Shown: positions 23,604 through 34,780 of the stretch, one piece after another
Position numbering within the stretch: position 1 is the first letter of the stretch
Layout: the number at the start of each line of letters is the position of its first letter
Made by a program: the position numbers and the translations under genes
Notes under the pieces: model-generated
Databases searched by the model: none
Told to the model about the DNA's origin: nothing
Seen by the model: the letters and a program-made list of their open reading frames with translations, nothing else
Origin: Schistosoma haematobium
Taxonomy: Eukaryota; Platyhelminthes; Trematoda; Strigeidida; Schistosomatidae
DNA: 64,000 nt
Reading direction: 5' to 3'
NCBI RefSeq assembly: GCF_000699445.3
Contig: NC_067200.1
Location: 12,237,256-12,301,255, forward strand

Positions 23604-24073
23604 CCCTAAGTGCCCTGGTATGGCCGAGGGTGGAGAGGGTCCACTTTCCCTCTCGAAATACAACCACTCCTATGACAGTCCTACTCACTGCATTCTCGTG
23701 GCGGAGGTGTTGCTTACGAAATTGAGAGGACGAAAGCCAACTATCTAGCGCTTTTACAGGGCTGGTGGATATGGAGGATTGACTTAGAAGATTTGGAAAG
23801 CCTTGATTCCAAACTAATAATGCACATGTGCTCCAGTATCCTGAAGAAATAAATGGCATATGAATCAATCAATGGTCACCGGTTACTATGAGACTGCATC
23901 TTCTAACATTGTTCCACTGCCTTGTCGATCAGACCTTTAGATCAAATGCTCCAGATGTGGCCCTCCTAAAGAAACCACCTGTTTCTATCTGGACACTCAG
24001 GCTGTATCGTTGACCACACATAAATCAAGTGACTTGTGTGTCGTATATATATTCAAATAAGTAAATAAATAAA
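23604..24073 (+). mobile_element. LINE A-derived short non-autonomous element with perfect target-site duplication
   Basis: 470-bp unit starting CCCTAAGTGCCCTGG. The first about 400 bp match the 5' UTR region of LINE A plus its missing upstream part. The last part matches the LINE A 3' end (GTGTGTCG...(AAAT)n). A 12-bp duplication TGAATCAAAATA flanks it at 23592-23603 and 24074-24085. It has no coding capacity and presumably moved with LINE A proteins. Confidence 0.88.
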
Positions 24074-24085
24074 TGAATCAAAATA
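24074..24085. repeat. Target-site duplication of the short element (3' side)
   Basis: TGAATCAAAATA, directly after the A-rich tail, identical to 23592-23603. Confidence 0.85.
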
Positions 24086-24089
24086 TCTA

Positions 24090-24625
24090 GCCATTCTTAT
24101 TTCTCACCAAAAAAATGAGATATGAAATAATAACGCCTGAAACTAACAATGTAGATTAAGAATAAATATTTTATGTAAATTAGTAACTGACATTTAAGAG
24201 AAAAAGAGATTAGGTAATGAGCAGGATAAATTGAAAAAAGAAGTATATTTTCATAGAAGGAAAAATTATGATAATAAGTGTATATATATATATCGATTTC
24301 CTTCGTTATATCTCAATGAGTAGAGCCGATTGTATTATTGATATTTCGTGATTTGATGTGAGCCATTTATTTCAGAATAAATTTACTTGTTTATTTACTC
24401 TGAGGAAGTAGCATAGATTAAGTCACGAAACTTCAGAGATACAATTGTTCTACCGATTATATGATAAAAATATATATGTAGTTACTAATAACTTTCTATT
24501 GAATGTTCCATTTTATTTGGAAAACTATCGAATTCAATCTTGGCATTGATATCTACGGATTATATTCTTTAAGATTTAATATTATTTTGATTGCTATAAT
24601 GAAGAGATGAAATGCCATACAAAAT
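24090..24625. other. AT-rich DNA without recognised gene
   Basis: Nothing recognised beyond a short TA run near 24282-24293. Confidence 0.5.
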
Positions 24626-24629
24626 TTGT

Positions 24630-24905
24630 GATGGTAGTTAAGCAAAGATGGATAGTGATTAGCGGTGGAATATAGGACGCACATATTGTTCTGTTTAAAA
24701 CTCGTCATTTGGATGTATCTGCATCTTAGAGTTGATATTCATTCTAGGACTCGAACCTAGCACCGTTCGCTTACAAACGATATTGCATTATCCACTTAGC
24801 TAGTTGCTTATGCAATAGGGTGAAGTTTAAATTCACTTGGTATTGTTTACTTGAATCTTCCCATTGATATTTAGGTCTGCAATTGGGAAATTCAAGTAAA
24901 CAATA
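24630..24905 (-). repeat. Beta repeat, antisense
   Basis: 'gatggatagtgattagcgg' at 24648 through 'gggactcgaac'-type B-box (24750) to the tail at 24790. The minus-strand ribozyme keeps TGACGAG but has lost GAAA. Confidence 0.78.
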
Positions 24906-24909
24906 CCAA

Positions 24910-25335
24910 ATATATTCTTATATCTATAGTTCAATGAACTATTTGGTTACAATTTCATAACAGTGTTAGATAATGTTTTAGCGCCCTGTTTAACTAAAAT
25001 GTTGTATAAATATGTACTTTGTTTCTAAGTGCATGTTACATATTTTTCTTAAGTTTTTTAAGGTTACTCATCTTTTTTAAATACTCAATACAAATAAGAT
25101 AGTTTTTTGTTTTTCCATCATCTTTTCCAATAATTTACTTGGATGAGTGTCCCATAAAAGTCAATGATTTTCACTAGGTATCCTATTTTCTACTGTATCA
25201 AGTTATCCACACACATCTTTTATGAACAATTCACACTAGCTCATTTTAGCTTATTGAATCGAAAAGAAAATAATAGGAAAGTTAGAGATTGAATTTAAAG
25301 TCACAATAAGTACTCTGTTCTTACATGAACTATTT
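24910..25335. other. AT-rich DNA without recognised gene
   Basis: Nothing recognised. Confidence 0.5.
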
Positions 25336-25339
25336 ATTC

Positions 25340-25840
25340 ATATAAGATGAAAGAAAAGTTCCCAACACCAAGGTCAGAATTTTCAATACAAATGTCAAGA
25401 CAGTTTTACTGTATGAGGCGGAAACTTGAAGAACTACGAAAGCCATTTTCCAGAACATACAAGTGTTTATTAACAGTTGCCTACGCAAAATTCCCCGGAT
25501 CCATTGATCAGGCACTATCAGCAACAACCTACTGTGGGAGAGAACAAAGCAAATCCCAGCGGAGGAAGAAATCAGGAAGAAGTGCTGGAAGTGGATAAGA
25601 TACACATTGAAGAAAGTAACCAGTCGCACCACAAGGCGAACCCTCACTTGGAATCCTCAATGCCAAAGGAGGAGAGGAAGATCGAAGAACACATTACGCC
25701 GAGAAATGGAAACAGACATGAGAAGAATGAATAACAGTTAGATGACACTAGAAAGGGAGGTCCAGGACAGAGTGGGTTGGAGAATGCTGGTCGGCGGTCT
25801 ATGCTTCACTGGGAGTAAAAGGCATGTTTAAGTAAGTAAC
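25340..25840 (+). mobile_element. LINE B 3' fragment
   Basis: Reads ...[21 protein letters not shown], corresponding to [15 protein letters not shown], through GRARSRT-type tail to 'gggagtaaaaggcatg' and a short TAAG tail at about 25828-25840. 5'-truncated and frameshifted. Confidence 0.82.
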
Positions 25841-25844
25841 ATAA

Positions 25845-26330
25845 GGTTTCAAACTAATTGGACAGTTCTTACAGAATATGATTTGTCAGTAACCTTAAAA
25901 AATGGTAGAATTGTTTTTCCCCAGTATTGAAATTTAATTCTAGGCGATGAATAAATGAACTATGAGAATCAAAAACTGAAATGTATAAGTGATTTTATCA
26001 CATTCATTAACTTTTTCAAAGGTTCTTGTTCGGTTACCTTATCCTACAGTATATTACTTTTAATAATAAAGACTCGTTACAATTATTTTTTCAAGGTATG
26101 AATACTCTTTTCGTACTTTATTGTTACTCTAGTTTTCTCAATATCTGTGTGAAAGTTCCCTGAAATGAATTAATTTCGAACGGTTTCAAGGAATTAGTAC
26201 AATAGAAGAGTACCTATTATTTAATTGTACTCAGTAATTATGTGAATTAATTAGAAGGTTGGTTACTATAAATCGAAAATGAATGAATGAATTATAATTT
26301 AATTTTTAAATACAGTTTATATTTGAAGAA
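25845..26330. other. AT-rich DNA without recognised gene
   Basis: Nothing recognised. Confidence 0.5.
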
Positions 26331-26334
26331 GTTA

Positions 26335-26545
26335 GACATTAACACCGTTGGATACCAGTCGGCTCAGTGGTCTAGAGGTAAAGCGTTCTCTAGCGAGACC
26401 AAAGGTCCTGAGTTTGAGTCTGGAGTTTGAGATCGTGAATGCGCACTGCTGAGGAGTCTCATACTAGGATGAGTTGGCGGTTCAATGCTTACAAGTTTCC
26501 CATGGTGGTCTGGCTTACATTAGCTCATGAATTCAACTATTAGAA
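26335..26545 (+). repeat. Alpha repeat, sense, with tRNA-like head
   Basis: 'tcggctcagtggtctagagg' (A-box region) at 26360-26379, a decayed B-box, then GCGCACTGCTGAGGAGTC at about 26438 with GAGT in place of GAAA. Inactive ribozyme. Confidence 0.82.
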
Positions 26546-26849
26546 TAAAAATTCGTTTATAGTAATTAACTTGCACACTAAGTCATATTTAATTTCTATT
26601 TGCATAGTAGACAACTTCATGATAATTCAAAGTACATTTAGCATATGATGATGTATAATAAAAAATACAAGTCAACTACTAATGGAGTTACATTCCCAAA
26701 TTTGATTATTTTGTCTTTATAGAATAGATCTACTGAATAATTTCATAGGTACTATAAAACATGATGATTTAGAAGGTCTTTAGAGCAACAATACAAATTT
26801 CTATTTTTAATTAAAAATGAAATAAAAGATTATTGGGTATTCACTTAAT

Positions 26850-27020
26850 GTTGTTTAGAACTGCAATTGATCAGTCTCTTGTTGGCATATATACATTCTG
26901 TGCGGATTGCCTCTATATTGCCTTAAGTCACAAGCATTATAATCAAAGATGGATAGTGGCTAGCAGTGGAATCCAGGACGCCCGTTTCATCCTATTTAGG
27001 ATTCGTCAACTATCTTATAT
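26850..27020 (-). repeat. Beta repeat head and ribozyme, antisense, truncated
   Basis: 'ttgatcagtctcttgttggc' head, then (minus strand) TTGACGAATCCTAAATAGGATGAAACGGGCG...: stem II and GAAA intact, but the core's first C is T, and the tRNA-like part is missing. Confidence 0.78.
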
Positions 27021-27529
27021 TAAAAAAATTCAACAATGAAATAAGAAGTTGATCAGAATTATTTCTTGTTTCTAATTCACATTTCACTTGGATGACCTTG
27101 GATAGGGAACACGTTTAAACTAGTCCGAAATTTATACCTAGATATATATCCATATATTGACAGAATGGTAAAATGAAACGTTATAAGTATGAAGGGCGTA
27201 TTCCTACAACAAAGGTTATTCAAAGCAATAAGAAATACAATAAGAGCATTGGTAATGTTATAATTCAAAAACAAAGTAATCATAATGATGATAAGTGTTG
27301 TATCTATTCAAAGGAAATTCATTCTATTTCACTCATTCTTAGACATTTTTAATAAATGTCATTAAAATCAAGAACAATCTTCAATATAAAGAGTTGAATC
27401 AGTAACTTTCTTTATTGAGTTAAACAAAATGTAACGACGTTATACAATCAGGAATGAGCTTAAAACAACTGGGACAAATTCTCAGCCTGATCTTAGTTAA
27501 ACAGAAAAATATGTAGCTGGATGTTTTAT

Positions 27530-27956
27530 TTATTTGAATACATAAATATTGGTACAAATGGGCACCAAATACATATGTGTCACACAATAACATTGAGAAT
27601 GTGAAGAGATAGATGATGTAAAGTGAGTATAAGAAAAAGGAAAACAGTAATGAACAGAAATTAGTGTATGATAGTGAGATAATTCTAATGGAAGAGGTAG
27701 TTCATTTAGCAAAGGTACAATCAGAAAGAATTTTTCCCGTTAAAAAAGTTACATCCAAGTTTTTTTATGAAGAAAGTAAAAGAAAGTTGCAGCAGGATCG
27801 TCACTGGCTTCTATTCTGAACCTTATCTGATAACATCTTAAGGCATTGTGTTGCACGATCTCTAGGACCTTAACCAGAGAGTCGTGAACGACCAACAGAA
27901 GCCAATCCTGTACAGCTTTCTTCGATACCACGACACCATGTCATACAATGAACACA
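27530..27956 (-). mobile_element. 5'-truncated LINE A copy
   Basis: Antisense copy of the last roughly 430 bp of LINE A. It runs from the tail (TTTATTTATTTG at 27528) through the 3' UTR and the QWLETLSDMAQNRSQW-encoding region to about 27956. Imperfect flanking repeat: TGGATGTTTTAT at 27518-27529 and TGGATATTTTAT at 27957-27968 (11 of 12). Confidence 0.85.
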
Positions 27957-27969
27957 TGGATATTTTATG

Positions 27970-28807
27970 AGAAAATGAACAGTAATATTACAAACTATAG
28001 ACAGATTTAGCATATTTCATATATTCGTTAAAGTTTTCTGTAGGTTACTCTATCTGTAAATTGACATAGACTAGTTGTCTTCTTTTTCAGTTCCAACATT
28101 GTTCCTAGTTTTCGTTAGGTATTTAGGGTAGGGATAAGGAGTTTAAGATTAGGGCTTTTCATCACAATCTGACACCTAATATAATACAATAATAATCTGT
28201 AATCATATAAACGAACGAATTTCACTAGGAAATACAAAATGCGTTGTTTGATTTTTCCTTTCATAAGATCTAATCCCTCTGAATTAAGGTTTACTTCATG
28301 ACTGAATATTTAGGGCAGTATTGATTTATTTGTACAATTTAAAGAGACAGTTAGGTATCTGTTACATTTAACACTTATTTTACACTCTGGTTTCGAAAAA
28401 ATAATTTTTTGTAATCATTTTTCATTATTTTGAGTATCCTATTGAAATATTTCTACTACTCATTATTCCTGATATTTCAGTTTCGCCCAAAAAATCTGCA
28501 ATTCACATTCTTGATCCATGAACCAAACTTTTATCCAAAATGCTATTAGTCAAGAGATATTATTTTCATCATATATCTGGTCATCTACGTGAACCAATCA
28601 AATTTCATCTGCTCACTTCTTATTGGCTAGTTAAAATTTCATTTCCCAAATCTTGTTATTTTTTTTGTTAGTTTTTTCGGTACAATATGTTAACATAATT
28701 TTTTTTTTCATGTGAAATCAAAGAAACATAATTTTCACATCATTGATCAAGATTATCATAATAATAATAATTTCTGTTATACCATATACATAACTGATAA
28801 TATACTA
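27970..28807. other. Immediate upstream region of the calbindin-like gene
   Basis: AT-rich, no transposon recognised, unlike most flanking DNA. Probably holds the promoter and 5' UTR. T-rich tracts at 28658-28676 and 28699-28708 precede the ATG. No specific promoter element could be assigned. Confidence 0.5.
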
Positions 28808-28994
28808 ATGGCTTATCGACGTTTAAGTATGAGTCCTGGTGAAGCATTACAAACTGAAATACCTGAAGCAAGACGTATGGAAAATTATCGATCTGGAAAT
28901 TGTCTATTGAGTTATTTTGATCCAAATACAAAAAAGTTTCGTAACTTCACAGCTTCACAATTTGGTGATGTTTGGAATCATTTCGATCAAGATG
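28808..28994 (+). CDS. Calbindin-like EF-hand protein, exon 1 (residues 1-63, last codon split)
   Basis: First coding exon of a cytosolic calcium-binding protein of the calbindin/calretinin/secretagogin group. These proteins buffer or sense Ca2+ with up to six EF-hands. The ATG at 28808 is the first in this frame; upstream in-frame sequence has only a GTG. The exon encodes a polar N-terminal stretch, then FTASQFGDVWNHFDQD, which matches the family's characteristic entering helix of EF-hand 1 (calretinin has a similar TASQF...W.HFD pattern). It stops after the first base of a Gly codon, and the donor GTAAGT follows at 28995. EF-hand loop 1 starts at Asp60 and is completed in exon 2. The leader before the helix (about 45 residues) is longer than in vertebrate relatives. 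A T-rich tract about 100 bp upstream could be a splice acceptor for a 5' UTR exon or a trans-spliced leader, but this is unproven. No promoter was recognised. Family assignment is firm; the exact orthologue is not. Confidence 0.9.
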
Positions 28995-29274
28995 GTAAGT
29001 TTTTTTTATTATTTTAATAAGGTGATTTGCTTTGAATTAGTTATGAATGTAATAAGATGAATAAATTTGAATAATTATTTAATAGTTTTGCCAGCTATTT
29101 CGGAACAAAACTGGTGTGGGGTTACTAAAAATCTCAATACATAAAATAAGCACTGGAGATATGGTCCGAGCTGACAATAAATGCTCCTCAAATCGGTCAT
29201 TTAATTCTGAGTTTAAGTGGCGACTGACTATTACTGACAAAATTCCTTGATATAGTTACTTATTAAAAGTATCT

Positions 29275-29405
29275 GTTATTTGAATTCACTTAGTATTGTT
29301 TAAATAAAGTTTCCCACTGATGTTTACGACTGCAATTGATCAGTCTCTTATTGACTTATGTGTATCCTGTACGGATTACCTTGATATTGCCTCAAGTCCT
29401 ACAGG
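29275..29405 (+). repeat. Beta repeat head without its ribozyme
   Basis: 'tgcaattgatcagtctctt' to 'gatattgcctcaagtcc' is the beta head as at 26868. It runs directly into a gamma repeat at about 29405. Confidence 0.75.
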
Positions 29406-29585
29406 AAGTCAGTCACGGCCCGAATATCTGAGTGGTAACGTCTGTAACTATGAAGTTGGGTGACACGAGAGAGCATCAGTTCCCTTAAGATTACAGGCAC
29501 GTCTTGATGGAGAGTGCTAAGTACCTCGAAACCTAGGTCTAGGGTTTCATGTTGACTACCTCCAACAACCATCTTATCGCATTAT
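29405..29585 (+). repeat. Gamma repeat, sense, fused to a beta head
   Basis: tRNA-like 'gcccgaatatctgagtgg' start, then the hammerhead-like CTTGATGGAG...CTCGAAACCTAGGTC at 29489-29531. GAAA and the GTC cleavage site are intact; CTGATGA is disturbed. Confidence 0.75.
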
Positions 29586-30065
29586 AAGCATCCACCTTTG
29601 TTTATATATGTGATTTAGGTTTGTATTGAGTTGATGTAGAGTTTAGCCATGGTAATGAGACATTTTTGAAGCTGTAGAAAATAATTAAATTTGAAGATCG
29701 TATGCACTGAACTGTGTACATTATGATTTGATGTAACGATCAGTTGTTGCATAAATTGATGAACTGGCTTATATAAACACATATTAAGTAAAAAGATGAA
29801 AAATATCAAATGTAATCTAGCCGATTCAGTATTAGTAACCAAAACGTCAAGTTCACACAACGAATCTCCTTATATGTTTGTACTGTTCTCATTAGTATTA
29901 AATAGAAATTTTTTTTATAAATTTTGATAGTTCCATTGTTCGTTCCTTCTTTTACACGAAACTTGATAATTTTCAAATGCATAGGATTTTAATGATCACA
30001 ATGACAATAATGACACCAATCAACCGTAAATGTAACCACTTGAGAAAATTTACATTGATGTCACC

Positions 30066-30190
30066 TGCTTCGGTTAGGGCGCCCGGGCAGTATCCCAGCC
30101 TTCACATAAACTGAATGAATTATGTGGCGTATATGTATTTGGTGCCTTCTTGTACCAATGTTTATGTGTTTAAATAAAAATAATAAATAC
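30066..30190 (+). mobile_element. LINE A-derived short element, 5'-truncated
   Basis: Contains the junction type seen in the other short elements: 'cggttagggcgcccgggcagtatcc' (5' UTR part) followed within 30 bp by 'gtggcgtatatgtatttgg' and an A-rich AATAAA-type 3' tail. Confidence 0.8.
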
Positions 30191-30664
30191 ACCGATGTCA
30201 GGCCTGTTGTTGATATTAACTAACTGATTAACTGAAGTGAACACAGGATGGTAATTTTAGTTTAAGCCAGAGTTTTCCTAATATGTTAAATAAACTAGAG
30301 TGAATCAAGCTTTACAACTTAGTGATTGCTAATGTTAGAAATGACAATTAATTTCATGCTATGACTACTTAGACAATAGTAGAAATGCTACCCAGTAACC
30401 AACATAAAACGCAGGACCAGTATACATACTAAAAATGCCGGAAAAAATTCGCCACTCATCAATGATTGAAATATGATTCATGATGTGTTCCGAAAAGAGG
30501 AATAGACCATAAGCTAATGAAAATTTATAAATAAAACTCTCCATTTAGAGCAAAGAACACCAAAATAATTGATTAGCTTTTAAAAATATTTTCATTTCAT
30601 CCAAAAGTTGAAAATGACTTAAATATTTTTCAGTATGAGATTGTAAAGTTTGTTGAATTTTATT

Positions 30665-30890
30665 AAAATCATGATCCGATCAATGTTAAGTCACTATTGA
30701 AAACCTTGAATCACTGGATGGCTGTCTCGTCCTAGTATGAGACTCCTTAGATATTGCTTCATATCGTAGATTGGTTGAAGTTAGACATCGACACTATTAA
30801 ACGACAGCTCAGTGCATGAAGTGTCCCATACTGAGGCGAAACAATCGTCCATCGATAATCTAACATTGATCAATTCACCATTTCAATGAA
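30665..30890. repeat. Degenerate alpha inverted composite
   Basis: 'tgatccgatcaatgttaag' at 30672 is mirrored by 'aatctaacattgatcaatt' at about 30878. Ribozyme halves between are decayed. Confidence 0.6.
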
Positions 30891-31200
30891 ACTTGAAAAT
30901 TTATCACTTATATGTGTTTCATAATGGTGATATAAGGTTTAATTTATTTCATCATTGTTGTTTATGAAATTGGATAGTTTGATTTTTTTCACATGTTGAA
31001 TACTTTTTTATTGTCAAAGTTGAAAAGAAATCGACTGAATAATTACCAAGAAGAAATGAGAATATTGATTATATTTCATCTCGAGAATTTGGACAGTGAA
31101 TTACAGATTTGCATTCAGTTAGTGTCATTTTGTAAAACAATAACCTTAATTATTGTAGAATAAAATGTACCCTAAATATTCTAAATACAAGCAGAATTTG

Positions 31201-31354
31201 AATAGTTGAGATCATGAGTCGATTGAAGCTAGACCATCATGAAAAACCTGGAAGCACTGGACGGCCGTCTCGCCCCAGTATGGGACTCCTCAGCAATGCG
31301 CATCCACAACCTAGCTTCACGTCTAGCTTCAACTGGCTCATGATCTCAACTATT
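31201..31354. repeat. Alpha mini-hairpin element
   Basis: 34-nt terminal inverted repeats 31201-31234 and 31321-31354 (31 matches) surround one antisense ribozyme whose GAAA reads GAGA. The tRNA-like part is absent, giving a MITE-like 154-bp unit. Confidence 0.8.
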
Positions 31355-31684
31355 GAAACTTCTACAATCTCCATAAAACCCCCTCTGATACTAATAAACA
31401 GAATTGTTTATATAGATAAATAGAATGTTTCATTTTGTAACTATTTGTTCAACATTTATTTCAAAGGTGAAATGTAAATTTGATGTTTTCTATATTTATA
31501 AAATTTTGATGCACAGGTGAATGTGAAGTAAATGTATATAAGATAAAGAGAGAGAAATTGATATCATCTTATAGAAGAAACATATGTAAACTGTTATGAT
31601 CACAATAGTCAGAATTAGGAAAATGGTAGTAATTATAGAAAATTCAAAAGTGAAGATCATACACATCAGAATGGGGAGTTTGTA

Positions 31685-32048
31685 GAGATCATAGTAATTT
31701 AATAGTTGAATTTATAACTACCATTGAAAACCTAGAAACATTGGATGGCCGTTTCGTCCTCGTATGGAACTCTTCAGCAGTTTGCATTGAGTTACTCACT
31801 AAAGAAAATAGTAGACGGCAGCTCAATATCATGGATTGGTTGAAGTTAGACATTAACACCGTTGGATACCTTCTGATTTAGCGGTCTACAGGTAAAGCGT
31901 TCGCGCGTGAGACCGAAGATCCTGAGTCTGAATCCCGCGTTTGGGATCGTGGATACACACTGCTGAGGAGTCTCATACTAGGACGAGTTGACTGTCTAAT
32001 GTTTCCAGGCTTTCCATGGTAGTCTAGCTTACATCAACTCATGAATTC
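31685..32048. repeat. Alpha inverted composite
   Basis: Antisense ribozyme half at 31720-31790, a tRNA-like segment at 31865-31945 (GGTCTACAGGTAAAGC), and a sense ribozyme at 31965-32015 with GAGT instead of GAAA. Confidence 0.75.
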
Positions 32049-32149
32049 AATGAATATATTATACATATTTTATGTGACATTAACTTTGAATTTGCCAGAA
32101 AAGTGATGTTTAGATTTGAAGAGTTAACTGCACAGTCAACTTTCATCAT

Positions 32150-32170
32150 TATATATATATATATATATAT
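32150..32170. repeat. (AT)n microsatellite
   Basis: About ten AT units. Confidence 0.95.
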
Positions 32171-32592
32171 CATGTTATGAATGTCATCCATTGAAAGCAT
32201 TAGTAGTTAAGTTGTAAATACAAGACAATGTTATGAAATGAATCTTGTAATTTATTGAACTAATTATACTACACACAATGTTGTTGTCATTTATAGTTTA
32301 TCTTCTCATTTATTTACCTTTTAAAATGTTCGTTTTCTCTTCCAAAAAACTATTGATTATCCAGGCGTTTTTTTTCTAAATGATCATTCGAAAACGATGT
32401 CAAATGCTTATTGTTCACTTATTGTGTACAAGGATAGACAAGTAATTAAAAACAACAAAAACAAATAAATAGTATATAAGAAAAAGAAAGCGCTTTCACA
32501 TTGAAGAAACATCTATAAGTCATTCATTTTTATGGGAGTATCACCTATATTCTATAGGTCACAAGATACATTTAAGAACTTTATGTTCGGTC

Positions 32593-32596
<4 letters not shown>

Positions 32597-32625
<29 letters not shown>
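32597..32625. repeat. (AT)n microsatellite
   Basis: About fourteen AT units. Confidence 0.95.
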
Positions 32626-32627
<2 letters not shown>

Positions 32628-32771
32628 GTTTTTATTCTTAAGTATAAAGAATTAGTTAATACTTATGTGAATGGAACTCTGGTAGTTGTGAGTGACATTT
32701 TCCCAGTTAGATGTTATAGTCTAAATTCTAGATCAGAAGGGGTTTTGTAGAGAACTTTAGTATTTTCAGTA

Positions 32772-33324
32772 GTTGAAATCATGAGTCAATTGAAGCTAGA
32801 TCACCATGGGAGACCTGGAAGCACTGGACAGCCGTTTCTCCCTAGTATGGGACTCCTCAGCAGTTTGCATCCACAGTCTCGCCTCGCGAGACTCGAACCC
32901 AGGATACATCAGTCGCGGGTGAGCGTTTAACCACTAGACCACTGACGAGGCCGGCATCCAACGGTGTTAATGTCTAACTTTAACCAATCCACGAAATTGC
33001 ACCACCGTCACTGTTGTCTTCAGTGAGCTGATATCTCACAACAGACCTGGTTGAACTCCACTGGTCACGGCTTCTCACTAGAACTTCAGGAGTGTCTCTT
33101 GATGTTAGTCACTAGTGAGCGGTTAGACATTAACACTGTTGGATGCCGACTCAGTGGTCTACTGGTTAAGCGCTCGCACGAGACTAATATGTCCTGGGAT
33201 CAAATGTCGCGAGGCGAGACCGTGGATGCGCACTGCTGAGGTGTCCCACACTAAGACGAAACGGCCGTCCAGCGCTCCCAGGTTTTTCATGGTGATCTAT
33301 CTTCGATTGACTCATGATTTCAAC
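32772..33324. repeat. Alpha inverted composite with about 205-bp arms
   Basis: Left arm 32772-32978 and right arm 33122-33324 are inverted copies of the whole alpha unit (ribozyme plus tRNA-like part), with a 143-nt spacer between. Left ribozyme: closing base pair of stem II lost. Right ribozyme: CTGAGGT, last core A lost. The spacer includes 'ggtcacggcttctcactag', also present at 53283. Confidence 0.88.
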
Positions 33325-33559
33325 TATTTAAATTCTCAATGCATAAGATAACCATTTTGTTTAGCAGCGAGATTTCTGTTTAATTCAGATTAAATATGGC
33401 GCAAATAATAAATGTTTAAAATAATATACGACTAATTTCGAGATGTAATTCTCGAATTTCTAATGAGTTGCTGTGACCAGTCGAGGTCAACTATATTAAA
33501 GATAAGACACATTTGTTAGTGATACTGAAAAAGCAATATAACGAATTGAATGAAATTAT

Positions 33560-33745
33560 AAATGTCATCTGTTAAATATCGGCTCAGTTGTCGGTTCGTC
33601 ACGAGACCTACTGGTCCTATGTTTGATCGTGGTGGGATCGTAGATATACACTCAGAGAGAATCCCACACTATTTGGAAACTACTGTTCAATGTTTTCTGA
33701 TTCCTAATGGTTGCTTAACTATAATCAGAGCAAATAGTGAAAACT
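33560..33745 (+). repeat. Degenerate alpha repeat, sense
   Basis: 'tatcggctcagttgtcgg' head, 'gtgggatcgtagatatacac' middle, and a 'ttcaatgttttctgattcc' tail. Ribozyme core gone. Confidence 0.55.
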
Positions 33746-33749
33746 AGAA

Positions 33750-34780
33750 AATTCTTGATATTATTTACAAACAACACACATTATTCATCAGTACCTGTAT
33801 TCGATGATAGAGGTTATTTTATTGATTGAGACTGTTCAACCTTAGAGCATTTTATGTTGACTGCCGATGAGTGATAGTTCAGTAGAAATATCTTAATCCT
33901 ATAAGAGATCGATGTTACACAGTTGATTTAAAAAGTTTATGGAGAACTACTTTACAGAATAAATGCATGGTTCAGTATTTCAGCATTCCAGTCCTTAAGT
34001 AAATTTCAGTAAGTTGAGTTGAAAATAACTCTTGAAATCGATTAGTTCCTTCAATTACAGCTACTGCATTTAAGTTTGGTATTAGCTAGTAGGGTAATTC
34101 AGGATGCACGTCCAATTCTGTTCAGGACTAACCAGATTCATTTACCTTCATTCTTAGTGTTTATGTTCTCATTAGATCTCAAAGGATAACATATTTAAGT
34201 GTGGAGTGAAGGTACTAAGTTCAATTTGCGATTTGAACATCAAATCAGGGATGATGGTTCATTCATCTGAGAAACTTCGAGTTGGATGAAATATACGTCC
34301 TTTATCCTAGTGCTAGCTACTATCCAAGTATAAATAAAAACATGTGACTAACTGGCAGTATCAAGACCATTCGCACAAGATGCATAAATGTCAGTAGACA
34401 CTAATCGACACATAGTTCATAAAATCACCAATGCAAAACTACAAACCCTTACAAGTAACATGCAAACACTTTGATTCCCAATTTATAAACATAATATATA
34501 GATTTTAGTTAATTTATTCATGTCACTTAGTATTAATACGCAGTATTAACACTAATATATGGTTTACCGTAAACCTTCACTATCGACTTGTGATTATTCT
34601 AATGATGAGTGTGGATCAGTAGTGTTTAGGTTGTTAAACATTCTAAAGACTCATTAGTCATTGTACAATAAAAGATTCGAATTTGTATAGGAAAACTGCT
34701 AACTTATAAACTAAACAGTTAGATTTAAAAATAATCAGGTTTGTAGCTGATGAAATAAATCTAATCCCGTTGCATAAGCA
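33750..34780. other. AT-rich intronic DNA, no gene seen
   Basis: 34100-34420 has weak resemblance to beta-type text ('tagggtaattcaggatgcac', 'agacactaatcgacacatag') and may be an old copy. Confidence 0.45.

Noticed and set aside
28712..28807. Upstream extension of calbindin exon 1
   Set aside because: Opens with GTG, Asn-rich and unlike the family; no in-frame ATG before 28808.
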